A DNA stretch of 64,000 bases from Planctomycetota bacterium (GTDB lineage Bacteria > Planctomycetota > UBA1135 > GCA-002686595), in the NCBI GenBank assembly GCA_023150475.1, contig JAKLKU010000002.1, forward strand, positions 62,001 to 126,000, in the 5' to 3' direction. The notes beneath the pieces are model-generated. The model did no database searches and had not been told where the DNA came from. It saw nothing but the letters and a program-made list of their open reading frames with translations. Position 1 is the first letter of the stretch, and every line of letters starts with the position of its first letter. Position numbers and translations under genes: made by a program. This document shows positions 16,989 to 25,937 of the stretch, piece after piece.

Positions 16989-18155
16989 ATGCGGGTGGTT
17001 CCCATGCCGCAAAGCAAGGACTGCACGGAACGGATCGAGCGAGTCGGCGCTGAACGCGCGCTCGAGTTCGCACGCCGACTCCAGAGCCTCGACACGCTCG
17101 ACGAGTTGATCCACGAAACCGAACGAGAGCTCGCGGAGAGCCTCGGTGGCGGACGCGTCGTCCTCGTCGAGGGCTCCGGATCCGAACGTGCGGCAGAGCC
17201 GCGTCGGAACGCACGCTCGCTCGCGACCACTCCCCTCGTCCACGGCGAAGTCGAGTTCGGGCGCATCGAACTCGGCGACGCTCTGGGCACGGGCGAGCGT
17301 CGCGTGCACGTCGAGCGCATCGCCGACCAACTCGCGGCGGCGCTCGCGCGCGTCCGTGCGGCTCGAACCTTCGAAGTGCGAGCCGTACGCGCGCGCTGCG
17401 AAAGCGCGAGCTTGCTCGTCGGGACGTTCACGCACGAACTCAAGAACCTCTTGACCGTCGTCGCGTGGCGCGCGGAAGCGTTGCGTGGCGCGGCGAATGC
17501 GAGGGCTGCGAAGCTCGGCGTCGGAGACGTCGACGTGGAAGCCGTCGATTCGATCGCCGAGGCCGCGCGCCGCGCCGGCGAAGGAGTGCGGCGTTGGCTC
17601 GGCTTCGCGCGGCGCGTCGAAGCGACGCCAGAACCGCTCGAGCTCGTCGGCTTCGTCGACGAGCTCGCGCAGCGCATCCAGGATTGGCAACAGGACCGCG
17701 AGTCCGTGACGACGGCGCATGCGCTCGGCGCGGCGCGCGTGCTCGTGGACCGCTCGGCGCTCGCGGCACTCGTGGTCGAGCTCGCGCTCCTGGCTCGCGC
17801 CTTGGCCGATCGCGACGTTTCGATCGGACTTTGCGTGCGTGAGGCGCGCGACGGAGAATTCGAGCCCCGCGAGGCTTCCGAGCACGGCGCACCGTCCGTC
17901 GTGCTCGAGATCGACTGCCCACGCACTGCGCTCTCGCGCGCCGCGCTCGAACGAGCCACGGAACGCTTCTGTCCGCGCCGCACGCGCGAGCAGGACGGGT
18001 CGTGCGGGAACGACGCCGCGCCCGCGCGCGGCGGCACGCCGAACACGGCCGAGAACCGCGTCGCGACCAGCGTCGGCCCCGGCGCGTTCGTCGAACTCGC
18101 GCGCGAAACCGAGGATCGCACCGTCGTCGCGCTCGTCCTCGTTCGCGCTCCGTGA
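16989..18155 (+). CDS. GAF-like/histidine-kinase-like signalling protein with degenerate ATPase domain
   Basis: A 388-residue soluble protein. An N-terminal region (about 20-130) resembles a GAF-type sensor. A DHp-like helix follows with the phospho-accepting pattern FTHELKNLLTVVAWRAEAL (His about 152), then a second long helix. The C-terminal part sits where the HATPase_c domain should be (DRSALAALVVELALLARAL) but lacks the N-box Asn and the Gly boxes. It may be a pseudokinase, phosphotransfer protein or scaffold. No response regulator is adjacent; the next gene, 8 bases on, is a deacetylase-like enzyme. A second ATG at 17004 is a possible start. Confidence 0.6.
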   Translation: MRVVPMPQSKDCTERIERVGAERALEFARRLQSLDTLDELIHETERELAESLGGGRVVLVEGSGSERAAEPRRNARSLATTPLVHGEVEFGRIELGDALGTGERRVHVERIADQLAAALARVRAARTFEVRAVRARCESASLLVGTFTHELKNLLTVVAWRAEALRGAANARAAKLGVGDVDVEAVDSIAEAARRAGEGVRRWLGFARRVEATPEPLELVGFVDELAQRIQDWQQDRESVTTAHALGAARVLVDRSALAALVVELALLARALADRDVSIGLCVREARDGEFEPREASEHGAPSVVLEIDCPRTALSRAALERATERFCPRRTREQDGSCGNDAAPARGGTPNTAENRVATSVGPGAFVELARETEDRTVVALVLVRAP

Positions 18156-18163
18156 CCGCCGCG

Positions 18164-19081
18164 ATGCGGGTGTTCTACTGCGACCACCACGAGGTCGTCC
18201 TGCCGCCGGAACACCGGTTTCCGATGGCCAAGTACGCGACTTTGCGCGCGGAACTCGTCGCACGGGGCGTGCTCGCGCCGGAGGAACTCGCCGCCGCCGA
18301 AGCGGTGCCGCTCGCGGCGCTGACTCGCATCCACGATCCCGAGTACGTCGCCGCGTTCCTCTCGGGTGCGCTGCCGCCGAAGGCGATGGCGCAGATCGGT
18401 TTTCCGTGGTCGCCGGAGCTCGTGCGGCGCTCGCTCGCCAGCGTCGGCGCGACGCTTGCCGCCGTCGACGCCGCATTCGCGGACGGTTTCTCGGGCTCGC
18501 TCGCGGGCGGCACGCATCACGCGCATCGGGAGCGCGGCGCGGGCTTCTGCGTGTTCAACGACCTCGCGGTCGCAGCGGGCGAGCTCTTGGCAACCCAGCG
18601 AGCGCGCCGCGTGCTGATCGTCGACCTCGACGTGCACCAAGGCGACGGCACCGCCGAGATCTTCCGCGACGACGCGCGCGTCTTCACGTTCTCGATGCAC
18701 GGCGCGAAGAACTTCCCCGGGCGCAAGGCTCGAAGCGACTTGGACGTCGAGCTCGACGACGACACCGACGACGAGACGTACCTGCGTCTGCTCGAGCGAC
18801 ACTTGGCGCGCGCGTGCGGCGAACGCGACGTCGACTTCGTGCTCTACCAGGGCGGCGTCGACCCGCTCCAGCAGGACCGGCTCGGCAGGCTCGGACTGTC
18901 GCACGACGGACTGGAACGGCGCGATCGCATGGTGTTCGAAGCGACACGCGCGCTCGGCGTGCCGCTCGTCGCGACGCTGGGTGGCGGTTACGCCGAGCCG
19001 ATCGACCTCTCGATCGACGCGCACGTCAACACGTACCGCGCCGCGCGAGACGTGTTCGGCGCGCGCGCTCGTCGCGGCTGA
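18164..19081 (+). CDS. Histone deacetylase family (arginase/deacetylase fold) hydrolase
   Basis: A 305-residue zinc amidohydrolase of the HDAC/AcuC/APAH superfamily. The catalytic His pair is in GGTHHAHRERGAGFCVFND, the zinc ligands are in DLDVHQGDGT and the later Asp of GGVDPLQQDRLG, and GGGYAEP is near the end, so a functional active site is expected. Substrates in bacteria include acetylated proteins, acetoin-related targets and acetylpolyamines; sequence alone does not choose. The ATG at 18164 is 8 bases after the kinase-like gene, so the two are probably cotranscribed. Confidence 0.9.
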   Translation: MRVFYCDHHEVVLPPEHRFPMAKYATLRAELVARGVLAPEELAAAEAVPLAALTRIHDPEYVAAFLSGALPPKAMAQIGFPWSPELVRRSLASVGATLAAVDAAFADGFSGSLAGGTHHAHRERGAGFCVFNDLAVAAGELLATQRARRVLIVDLDVHQGDGTAEIFRDDARVFTFSMHGAKNFPGRKARSDLDVELDDDTDDETYLRLLERHLARACGERDVDFVLYQGGVDPLQQDRLGRLGLSHDGLERRDRMVFEATRALGVPLVATLGGGYAEPIDLSIDAHVNTYRAARDVFGARARRG

Positions 19082-19084
19082 AGC

Positions 19085-19756
19085 TCAACTCGACGACTTG
19101 CGCGCGAACTGTTCGGCGACGTAGAGCACGAAGGCGCAACCGATCGGGAACAGGAACTCGTTCGCGACGCGCGTGGCGATCGCAACCGGCGCGAGCGCGG
19201 GTTCGGTGCGCGTGATGACCAGGTAGAGGATCGCGCCGCCGAAGAGCGCGCCTGCGAACGCGCCAGTCACCAAGTGGCCGCGCAGACCGAGCGGCACGCG
19301 CCGGCCGAGCCGCGCGATCGTGATGCCGAGGAACAGGTACTCGGCGCCCTTGATCGCGGAGATCCAGTACGGCGAAGGTGCGCTGGTCGCCGCGTCCGCC
19401 GTGATCGAGAGCGCCTGGCTCATGCTCTTGTGCAGCGCTTTCGACACCGTGAACGCGAGTGGCGCCGACACGAGCCCGAGCACGCCCATCACGAGCGGTC
19501 TCGCTTTCGCCGCGGTCATGCCGCACGCGACGCCGACGCACACGAGCAGCGACCACGACACGCCGCGCACGGTGTCCGCGACGAATGGCGCGGCTTCCTT
19601 CAGCGAGCCGTAACCGGCTGCGATGCCGAGCACGACGGCTTCGAGCACGAGCCCGAGCAAGATCGAGCTCCACGCGACCGTCAAGACGCGCGGCCAGAGC
19701 CTGCGTGCCTCCGGCAGCGCCCCGCCGGGCGCGTTCGCACTCGAAGCCACGTCCAC
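19085..19756 (-). CDS. Conserved integral membrane protein of unknown function
   Basis: A 223-residue protein with about six hydrophobic segments (for example SSILLGLVLEAVVLGIAAG and VCVGVACGMTAAKA) and few charged loops. I do not recognise a family. The frame starts with GTG at 19756, four bases downstream of the gmk stop, suggesting cotranscription with gmk. It converges with the deacetylase gene, leaving 3 bases between the stops. Confidence 0.7.
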   Translation of the reverse strand: MDVASSANAPGGALPEARRLWPRVLTVAWSSILLGLVLEAVVLGIAAGYGSLKEAAPFVADTVRGVSWSLLVCVGVACGMTAAKARPLVMGVLGLVSAPLAFTVSKALHKSMSQALSITADAATSAPSPYWISAIKGAEYLFLGITIARLGRRVPLGLRGHLVTGAFAGALFGGAILYLVITRTEPALAPVAIATRVANEFLFPIGCAFVLYVAEQFARKSSS

Positions 19757-19760
19757 GGCG

Positions 19761-20327
19761 TCAGTCCAACCCCACCAGACGCCGCACTTCGCCGACCGCG
19801 CGCTCGAGGTCGTCGTTGACGACGACGTGGTCGTACTTGACGCGCTCGCGGTACTCGTCTTCGGCCTTCTTGAGCCGTCGTTCGATCACTTCCGGAGCAT
19901 CGGTGCGGCGCGTGACGAGCCGCCGGCGCAGCTCCTCGAAATCAGGCGGCGCGATGAACACGTACACGCCTTCGACGCCGAGCGCTTTCAACTGCAACGC
20001 GCCTTGCACGTCGATCTCGAGCAGGTACACGAGCCCTTCGGCGAGCGCCTGCTCCATCGGCTCGCGCGGCGTGCCGTACATGTTGCCGAAGACCTCGGCG
20101 TGCTCGATGAACGCGCCGCGAGCGATCATGTCGCGGAACCGTTCCTTCGTGATGAAGTGGTAGTCGCGGCCGTCGACCTCGCCGGTGCGCGGCGCGCGCG
20201 TCGTCGCGGACACGCTGAACTTGACGCGCGGGTCTTCGAGCAAGCGTTTGCAGATGGTCGTCTTGCCCGACCCCGAAGGGCCGGAGATCACGAGCATCTT
20301 GCCCCGCGGTCCGATTCGTTCGCTCAC
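19761..20327 (-). CDS. gmk: Guanylate kinase
   Basis: Phosphorylates GMP to GDP. Walker A SGPSGSGKTT lies at about residues 14-23, followed by the GMP-binding stretch SVSATTRAPRTGEVDGRDYHF, EHAEVFGNMYGTP and LEIDVQGA, and a normal C-terminal lid. The GTG at 20327 has GGAG six bases upstream, giving 188 residues; the ATG at 20297 would still keep the P-loop but lacks a clear ribosome binding site. In many genomes gmk neighbours yicC; here yicC is 7 kb away. Confidence 0.95.
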   Translation of the reverse strand: MSERIGPRGKMLVISGPSGSGKTTICKRLLEDPRVKFSVSATTRAPRTGEVDGRDYHFITKERFRDMIARGAFIEHAEVFGNMYGTPREPMEQALAEGLVYLLEIDVQGALQLKALGVEGVYVFIAPPDFEELRRRLVTRRTDAPEVIERRLKKAEDEYRERVKYDHVVVNDDLERAVGEVRRLVGLD

Positions 20328-20705
20328 GGTCTGCTCCGGGAAAGTCGGGAGGGATAAGGGTCGCGTTCGATCCCGGCAAGCGGATTCCGTCGGAAGCCCG
20401 GCCTCGAACGCGACTCCGACCGCCGGCGCGCATGAGCTCGGCCACGCGGGCGACTCCAGCCGCAAGTTCGCGGCGGCCCGTGACTTGGCGCCGTCGGGCG
20501 CGCGCGTCCACCCGCGGACCGAGAGCGCGCGGCCAACGTAGCGGCCACCCGGCGAAGGGCGCAGTTGGAAAGAGCCGGCGTGCGCATGTCGCAAAATCCG
20601 CGCGCCAGCGACGCTGAGTTCTCACACAGCCCGGCCTAACGATGGCCTTTCCGCATGGATCGCGCGCGAGCGCGTGTGCGGTGACTCCGCTCTCAGAGGT
20701 TCCCC
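20328..20705. other. Divergent intergenic region, no gene seen
   Basis: 378 bases between the divergent gmk and deiminase genes. It should contain promoters in both directions. I see no convincing coding frame, tRNA or clear hairpin; the apparent N-terminal extension of gmk here has no family-like sequence. GAGGTT lies 4 bases before the deiminase ATG and is a plausible ribosome binding site. Confidence 0.45.
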
Positions 20706-22754
20706 ATGATCCGAAACACTCTCGCACTGACGATTCTCGCGCTCTCGACGCTCTCGCTCACGGCGACGGCGCTGCCGCAAGGCGACGAGCTCCCGCTGCC
20801 GCGCTGGCGCGAAGGCGGTACGCCGCCCGACGACCCGAACCAGAGCCTGGTGCCGATCCCGGTGAAGGCCGCGAAGACGTTCGGCGACATGCCGCCGACG
20901 TCCGGTCTGATCGCGTCGCCGCCGGAGTACAGCCCGACCGAAGGCGTGCTCTTCCGCTACACGACGAGCTACGGCAACGTCGTCACGCAGCTCGTCGCCG
21001 CGCTCACCGGCGATCCGAACCACGACGAGAAGGCCTACGTGCTCGTCTCGAGCGCGGCCCAACAAACGACGGCATCGAACGGGTTCGCCGCGGCCGGCGC
21101 CGACCTCTCGAAAGTCGTCTTCTTCATCGAGCCGACCGACTCGGTGTGGGCGCGCGACTACGGTCCGCACTTCGTGTGGCAAGGGAACACGTTGACGCTC
21201 GCCGACAGCCACTACTATCCGACGCGGCCGCTCGACAACTTCATCCCGACGCTCGTCGCGGAGAACCACTTCATCGTGCCGCCGTACCCGATGGGCCTCT
21301 ACTACTCGGGCGGCAACTTCCAGCCGGGTCCGAATCGTTCGGGCTTCGTCACGTCGCTGATCAACACCGACAACCCCGATCTCACCAACCAGCAGATCGC
21401 GGATCTGTACCAGGACTACCAGGGCATCGACACGCTGCACATCATGCCGCGGTTGCCCTCGACGGTGGACGGCACCGGACACATCGACATGTGGATGTAT
21501 CTCGTCGACGAAGACGACGTGATCATCTCGCAGTTCAAGCCCGGCTCGAACCCGACTGCGATCCAAGTCACCGACAACGCCGTGCCGTACATGCAGTCGC
21601 TCGGCTTCACGGTGCACCGCACGCCGGCCTGGAACGTCGGCTCGACGCACTACACGTACACCAACGCGTTCCGCGTCAACGACCGCATCTTCGTGATCTC
21701 CTACGCGAGCGGTAACCCCGCGTACGCGGCGGACGACGCGGCCTCGATGACGGCGTGGCAAGCCGCGGCCGGTCCGGGCGTCACACTCGTGCCGATCAAC
21801 TGCTACCAGATCATCCCGGCCGCCGGCGCGATCCACTGCATCGTCATGCAGGTCCCGCGCTACACGGCGCCGACGCCGAGCGTGCACGTGATGAACCCGG
21901 ACGGCGGCGAAGCGTTCGCGATGGCGCAGACGTACGACCTGCGCTGGTCCGCCACCGACGACGAGCAAGTGAGCTCGGTCGACCTCTTCTACTCGACCGA
22001 CGGCGGCTCGACGTACCCGAACCTGATCGCCGCGGGCTTGCCCGACACCGGCCACTACTCGTGGAAGATCCCGCTGAAGTCGACGCCGAACGCCAAGGTG
22101 CGCGCCGTGGCGTACGACAACCTCGGCAACAGCGCGACCGCCGACAGCACCAACACGTTCGAGATGACGCGCACGCGCCGCAAGATCTACGACTTCTCGA
22201 GCGGCGCCGGCGTCAACAAGTGGGCGTGGGGCTCTTCGACGGCGACGTGGAACGACCTGAACGGCGTGCGTTACCCGCCGAGCGTCAACACGGAGATCGA
22301 AGCGCTCGCGGTCGGCAACTACGCGCGCATCGCGGCGTCCGACGCGACCGGCGGCGACACCGACCCCAACCGCTACATCTCTCCGGTGCCGGTTTCTGGC
22401 GGCGAGTCGACCCACATCTTCGAGTTCACCATCAACGAGCCGTCGAGCTGCATCGTCGCTCTCGACTTGCTCTGGGAAGGCTACGGCGACCAGTGCCTGC
22501 AGATGGAGTTGTACGTGTGGGACAACGTCGCCAACAACTGGTGTGACGCGAACGGCGCCTTCGGCGCGAACGCGTACCTCGCCAACTTCGCCGGCAACGT
22601 CGACGGCCGTCTCGAAGCGCAGTTGCGCACGAACCTCGCGAACTACATCGACGCGAACGGGCGCCTGACGCTGCTCGTCTACGCCGAACGTTCCGCGCAG
22701 GAGTCGTTCTGCGACTACGCGTCGGTCGCCGTGCTCTACAAGAACTGCCCGTGA
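20706..22754 (+). CDS. Secreted peptidylarginine/agmatine deiminase family enzyme with Ig-like and C-terminal beta domains
   Basis: A 682-residue exported protein with signal peptide (LALTILALSTLSLTATA). The catalytic domain (about 60-395) belongs to the PAD_porph/agmatine deiminase family: Asp151 in WARDYGP, His259 and Asp261 in GTGHIDMW, an Asn in YTNAF, and nucleophile Cys378 in AIHCIVMQVP. All key residues are present. An Ig-like domain (about 400-490, MNPDGGEAFAMAQTYDLRW) and a beta-rich C-terminal domain follow. This order of signal, deiminase and Ig-like domain resembles the Porphyromonas peptidylarginine deiminase. Export argues for citrullination of proteins or peptides rather than agmatine catabolism, but that is inference. 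Confidence 0.88.
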   Translation: MIRNTLALTILALSTLSLTATALPQGDELPLPRWREGGTPPDDPNQSLVPIPVKAAKTFGDMPPTSGLIASPPEYSPTEGVLFRYTTSYGNVVTQLVAALTGDPNHDEKAYVLVSSAAQQTTASNGFAAAGADLSKVVFFIEPTDSVWARDYGPHFVWQGNTLTLADSHYYPTRPLDNFIPTLVAENHFIVPPYPMGLYYSGGNFQPGPNRSGFVTSLINTDNPDLTNQQIADLYQDYQGIDTLHIMPRLPSTVDGTGHIDMWMYLVDEDDVIISQFKPGSNPTAIQVTDNAVPYMQSLGFTVHRTPAWNVGSTHYTYTNAFRVNDRIFVISYASGNPAYAADDAASMTAWQAAAGPGVTLVPINCYQIIPAAGAIHCIVMQVPRYTAPTPSVHVMNPDGGEAFAMAQTYDLRWSATDDEQVSSVDLFYSTDGGSTYPNLIAAGLPDTGHYSWKIPLKSTPNAKVRAVAYDNLGNSATADSTNTFEMTRTRRKIYDFSSGAGVNKWAWGSSTATWNDLNGVRYPPSVNTEIEALAVGNYARIAASDATGGDTDPNRYISPVPVSGGESTHIFEFTINEPSSCIVALDLLWEGYGDQCLQMELYVWDNVANNWCDANGAFGANAYLANFAGNVDGRLEAQLRTNLANYIDANGRLTLLVYAERSAQESFCDYASVAVLYKNCP

Positions 22755-22814
22755 CCGGATTCACGCGCGGCTCGCGCGCCTAGGGCGATCGAGCGGCGTG
22801 AGAGACGCTGAGTG

Positions 22815-22848
22815 GGGCCGACCGCGCACACGGTCGGCCCTCTTCGTT
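22815..22848 (+). terminator. Terminator between convergent genes
   Basis: A ten-pair perfect stem (GGGCCGACCG / CGGTCGGCCC) with a six-base loop at 22815-22840, followed by TCTTCGTT. It lies 60 bases after the deiminase stop and just before the end of the convergent FG-GAP gene, so it may serve both directions. Confidence 0.75.
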
Positions 22849-22851
22849 GCC

Positions 22852-24090
22852 TCAGGGCGCATCGATCCGTGCGAGCAGCCGCAGCGTCTGCCCGTCGTGG
22901 ATCGTCACCACGCCGACCGCATCCGAGCCGCACGGGCCGCGCACGTTCGAGATCGCGAGTTCTTCGTGGCCGTCGCCGTCGCGATCCGGCAGGAACGTCG
23001 CGCCCCAAGCGAAACCGCAATCCGCGCGTGCACCGCCGGTCACGCGCGCCCGCGGTGACTCGACAAGGTGTTCGAACACGGCGACCGAGCCGGGATCGTC
23101 GCGAAAGCAGTCGGCGTGCGCGCCCACGAGCCAACGTGGCGCGGGCCCGAGCTTCGACACTGCGAGACACGTACCGTACTCGCACTCGTCCGCTCGACCG
23201 TGGAAGCTCGCCATCCGCACCAGCTGCGCGCCCGACACGACGCGGACCCAGCCGGGCACGAGGTCACGGCCGGAAGCGCTTTCTCCGAAGCCGAGGAGCA
23301 CGTCGTCGACGGCGTCGCCGTCGAGGTCGCCGATCGACGCGATCGAGCGCAGATCGCCGACGAAGTCCGACTCCAACCGAGCGTTCGCCAGCGAACTGCC
23401 GTTCGCGCCCGAGAGCAACTCGAGTTCGAGCACAGAGCGCCCATCTCCGTGGACTCGTTCGGTCGCGAGCCACAGGTCGGCGACACCGTCGGCGTCGCGA
23501 TCCCGGGTCGCGGCGATCTTGCTCCGTCCGGCGAGCTCCTGCGTCGGCAGCGCGGCCCACACCGTCCGCCCGGTCAACCCCGAGTAGCACCGCAACCGCG
23601 GATCACCCCCACGCGCGTGTGGACGGACGAGCGCCAGGTCGGCGACTCCATCGTGATCCACGTCGTTCAGCGCCGCCGCTCGCACCCAGAGTGCGGTGCT
23701 CTCGCATTCGTCCTCGGCGCTCCAACGCGGGCGCAAGTCGTGCAGCGAGACGACCTTGATTCCCGTGCACGCCGACGTGATCGCGAGCGCGCCGCGCGGC
23801 CAGATCGGCGTCGGCGGAAGCGGAGCCAGCGACGTACCGAAGTACCCGGTGCCCTCGATCGTTCCGATGCGCTCGAGCGTCCGCGTCGAGAAGAGGTGCA
23901 CGACGCCGTGCCCGTCCTCACCGAACCTCGCTTCCGGCGCACTGACGACGAAATCGTCGACGCCGTCACCGTCGAGATCGCTCACGCGACAGAGCGCGTA
24001 CCCGAAGTGCTTCGGGTCTTGGGTCCAGGCAGTGGTCGGAGGCTTCAGGGAAACGGCCGGTAGAAGCAGGAATGCAAGCGTGGGGTCCAT
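22852..24090 (-). CDS. FG-GAP/VCBS repeat exported protein
   Basis: A 412-residue protein beginning with a short hydrophobic leader (MDPTLAFLLLPAVSL). At least five integrin-like repeats carry calcium-binding loops: DLDGDGVDD, DVDHDGVAD, DRDADGVAD, DLDGDAVDD and DRDGDGHEE. These predict a beta-propeller on the cell surface or in the periplasm, usually binding or adhesive. Paired cysteines (DECESTAL, ADECEYGTC) suggest disulfides. The ATG at 24090 is chosen because the longer frame upstream lacks a leader and runs into the arsR promoter region. No enzyme motif is seen. Confidence 0.8.
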   Translation of the reverse strand: MDPTLAFLLLPAVSLKPPTTAWTQDPKHFGYALCRVSDLDGDGVDDFVVSAPEARFGEDGHGVVHLFSTRTLERIGTIEGTGYFGTSLAPLPPTPIWPRGALAITSACTGIKVVSLHDLRPRWSAEDECESTALWVRAAALNDVDHDGVADLALVRPHARGGDPRLRCYSGLTGRTVWAALPTQELAGRSKIAATRDRDADGVADLWLATERVHGDGRSVLELELLSGANGSSLANARLESDFVGDLRSIASIGDLDGDAVDDVLLGFGESASGRDLVPGWVRVVSGAQLVRMASFHGRADECEYGTCLAVSKLGPAPRWLVGAHADCFRDDPGSVAVFEHLVESPRARVTGGARADCGFAWGATFLPDRDGDGHEELAISNVRGPCGSDAVGVVTIHDGQTLRLLARIDAP

Positions 24091-24230
24091 GCCACGTCTT
24101 GGCGCCACTCGCGGGAACGCAACGCACCGCCACGCAACCGCCTCCCGTCGAGCGCCGCGCCACGCGCGGCCGCGGGTTGCGCGGTACGCACTCGACGGGT
24201 CGTCCGTGCCCACTGCGGCCGGGTTTGCGG

Positions 24231-24241
24231 ATTTGCCAAAT
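24231..24241. promoter_or_regulatory. Candidate ArsR operator
   Basis: ATTTGCCAAAT is a perfect palindrome with 5-base arms around one central base, in an unusually AT-rich patch just upstream of arsR. It lies 20 bases before the ATG at 24261 and overlaps another in-frame ATG at 24240. Autoregulation at such sites is usual for ArsR; binding here is inferred. Confidence 0.5.
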
Positions 24242-24260
24242 GGCCAAGAATGACCGGACG

Positions 24261-24554
24261 ATGAAGACGACGACGTGTTGCGCCTCACCGGCCTCCTTCA
24301 CTCGCGCGGCGGAGGTCTTCAAGGCGCTCGGGCATCCGACGCGCGCGATGGTCGTCGCGGAGATCGGCGAAGGCGAGCGCTGCGTGTGCGAGCTCACCGA
24401 ACTCGCCGGCTGCGACATCTCGACGATGTCGAACCACCTCGCGGTGCTCAAAGCCGCAGGCGTGCTGCGTTCCGAGCGGCGCGGCGCCCGCGTCTTCTAC
24501 AGCGTCGCGCTCGCCTGCGTGCTCGACTTCCTCGGGTGCGTCGCGCGCAAGTGA
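24261..24554 (+). CDS. arsR: ArsR/SmtB-family arsenic-responsive repressor
   Basis: A 97-residue winged-helix repressor. The metalloid-sensing motif ERCVCELTELAGC (Cys-x-Cys in the recognition-proximal helix) matches the classical As(III)/Sb(III) sensor type, and the N-terminus has an extra TTCCASP cysteine pair. DNA-binding helices read DISTMSNHLAVLKAAGVL. The frame also contains an ATG at 24240, but that start would overlap the palindromic candidate operator, so I prefer 24261; neither has a strong ribosome binding site. It heads the operon with arsP, arsE, arsF and arsG, 10 bases before arsP. Confidence 0.88.
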   Translation: MKTTTCCASPASFTRAAEVFKALGHPTRAMVVAEIGEGERCVCELTELAGCDISTMSNHLAVLKAAGVLRSERRGARVFYSVALACVLDFLGCVARK

Positions 24555-24564
24555 GGCGACGGCG

Positions 24565-25899
24565 ATGCAGCCCTCGACCGCGACCGGTCCGACGCCGCTG
24601 AGCCGCGAAGCACGCCGGCAACTCTTGATCGGCGGCGGCCTGCTTGCGGCGTTCGTGACGGCCTACTTCCTGCCGGTCGGCGAAGCGCGTTTCGATGGCG
24701 CGGTGCAGGAAGGTCTGCAGCTCGTGCGTTGGTACACGCGCGAGCACGTCGTGCTCTGCCTCCTGCCCGCGTTCTTCATCGCCGGCGCGATCGGCACGTT
24801 CGTGCGTCGCGAGAGCGTGATGCGCTATCTCGGCGCGGACGCGTCGCGGCCGCTCGCGTACGGCGTCGCGTCGGTCGCGGGCACGCTGCTCGCGGTCTGC
24901 TCGTGCACCGTCTTGCCGCTGTTCGCCGGGATCTGGCGCATGGGTGCCGGACTCGGACCGGCATCGGCGTTCCTCTACTCGGGGCCCGCGATCAACGTGC
25001 TCGCGATCGTCCTGACGGCGCGGGTGCTCGGGTTCGACATCGGCGCGGCACGCGCGGTCGGCGCGATCGGCTTCGCCGTCGTCATCGGACTCGCGATGGC
25101 CGCGCTGTTCCGGCGCGAAGAAGCTGCGAGGCCCGGCGTCGCCGCGGCGGCTCGCGTCGCCGAGCCTCGCTCGTTGGCGCGCACGACGATTTGGTTCGCG
25201 CTGATGGCCGCGATCCTGATCTTCGCGACGTGGAGCGACGCGGAGCGCGAGGTCGGCTTCTACGCCGCGGTCGGTCGGTTCAAGTGGCTCCTCACGGCGG
25301 GCGGCGCAATCGGCTTCGCGTTCGCGCTGCGTGCGTGGTTCGGGGTCGCGTGGTGGAAGCTCGTGGCGTCCGTCGCCGCGGTCGCCGCCGTCGCGTTCTC
25401 GGTGCCGGCCGAGCCGAGCTGGGCGTTCGCGACCGGCATCGCAGCGCTCGGCGTCGTCACTGCGACGTCGAAGGGCGAGCTGCGCGACTGGTTCGACTCG
25501 ACTTGGGAGTTCACCAAGCAGATCGCGCCGCTGCTGCTCGGCGGCGTGTTCGTCGCGGGCCTGTTGCTCGGCCGTCCGGAACACGAAGGCCTGATCCCCG
25601 CGACTTGGGTCGGCAACGCCGTCGGCGGCAACTCGCTCGCCGCGAACTTCCTCTCCGCGCTCGTCGGCGCACTGATGTACTTCGCGACGCTGACCGAGAT
25701 CCCGATCGTCCAAGGTCTGATCGGCAGCGGCATGGGCAAAGGGCCGGCGCTCGCGCTGTTGCTCGCCGGCCCGGCGCTCAGCCTGCCGAGCATACTCGTC
25801 CTCCACTCGGTGCTCGGCGCCAAGAAGACGTTCGCGTTCTGCGCGCTCGTCGTCGGCTGCGCGACGCTCACCGGGTGGTGCTTCGGCTTCTTCGCCTGA
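24565..25899 (+). CDS. arsP: ArsP-type (organo)arsenical efflux permease
   Basis: A 444-residue membrane protein with about ten transmembrane helices of the UPF0718/ArsP permease family. The diagnostic segment is CSCTVLPLFAGIWRMGAGLG, followed by SAFLYSGPAINVLAIV; a second half repeats the fold (LTEIPIVQGLIGSGMGKGPA). The paired Cys in CSC is characteristic. Known ArsP proteins export trivalent organoarsenicals such as methylarsenite and roxarsone(III). The position directly after arsR and before the ArsEFG-like genes supports that substrate class. Confidence 0.85.
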   Translation: MQPSTATGPTPLSREARRQLLIGGGLLAAFVTAYFLPVGEARFDGAVQEGLQLVRWYTREHVVLCLLPAFFIAGAIGTFVRRESVMRYLGADASRPLAYGVASVAGTLLAVCSCTVLPLFAGIWRMGAGLGPASAFLYSGPAINVLAIVLTARVLGFDIGAARAVGAIGFAVVIGLAMAALFRREEAARPGVAAAARVAEPRSLARTTIWFALMAAILIFATWSDAEREVGFYAAVGRFKWLLTAGGAIGFAFALRAWFGVAWWKLVASVAAVAAVAFSVPAEPSWAFATGIAALGVVTATSKGELRDWFDSTWEFTKQIAPLLLGGVFVAGLLLGRPEHEGLIPATWVGNAVGGNSLAANFLSALVGALMYFATLTEIPIVQGLIGSGMGKGPALALLLAGPALSLPSILVLHSVLGAKKTFAFCALVVGCATLTGWCFGFFA

Positions 25900-25937
25900 T
25901 CCAGTTCGACACACGATTTCCGCGAGGTCACGACGCC

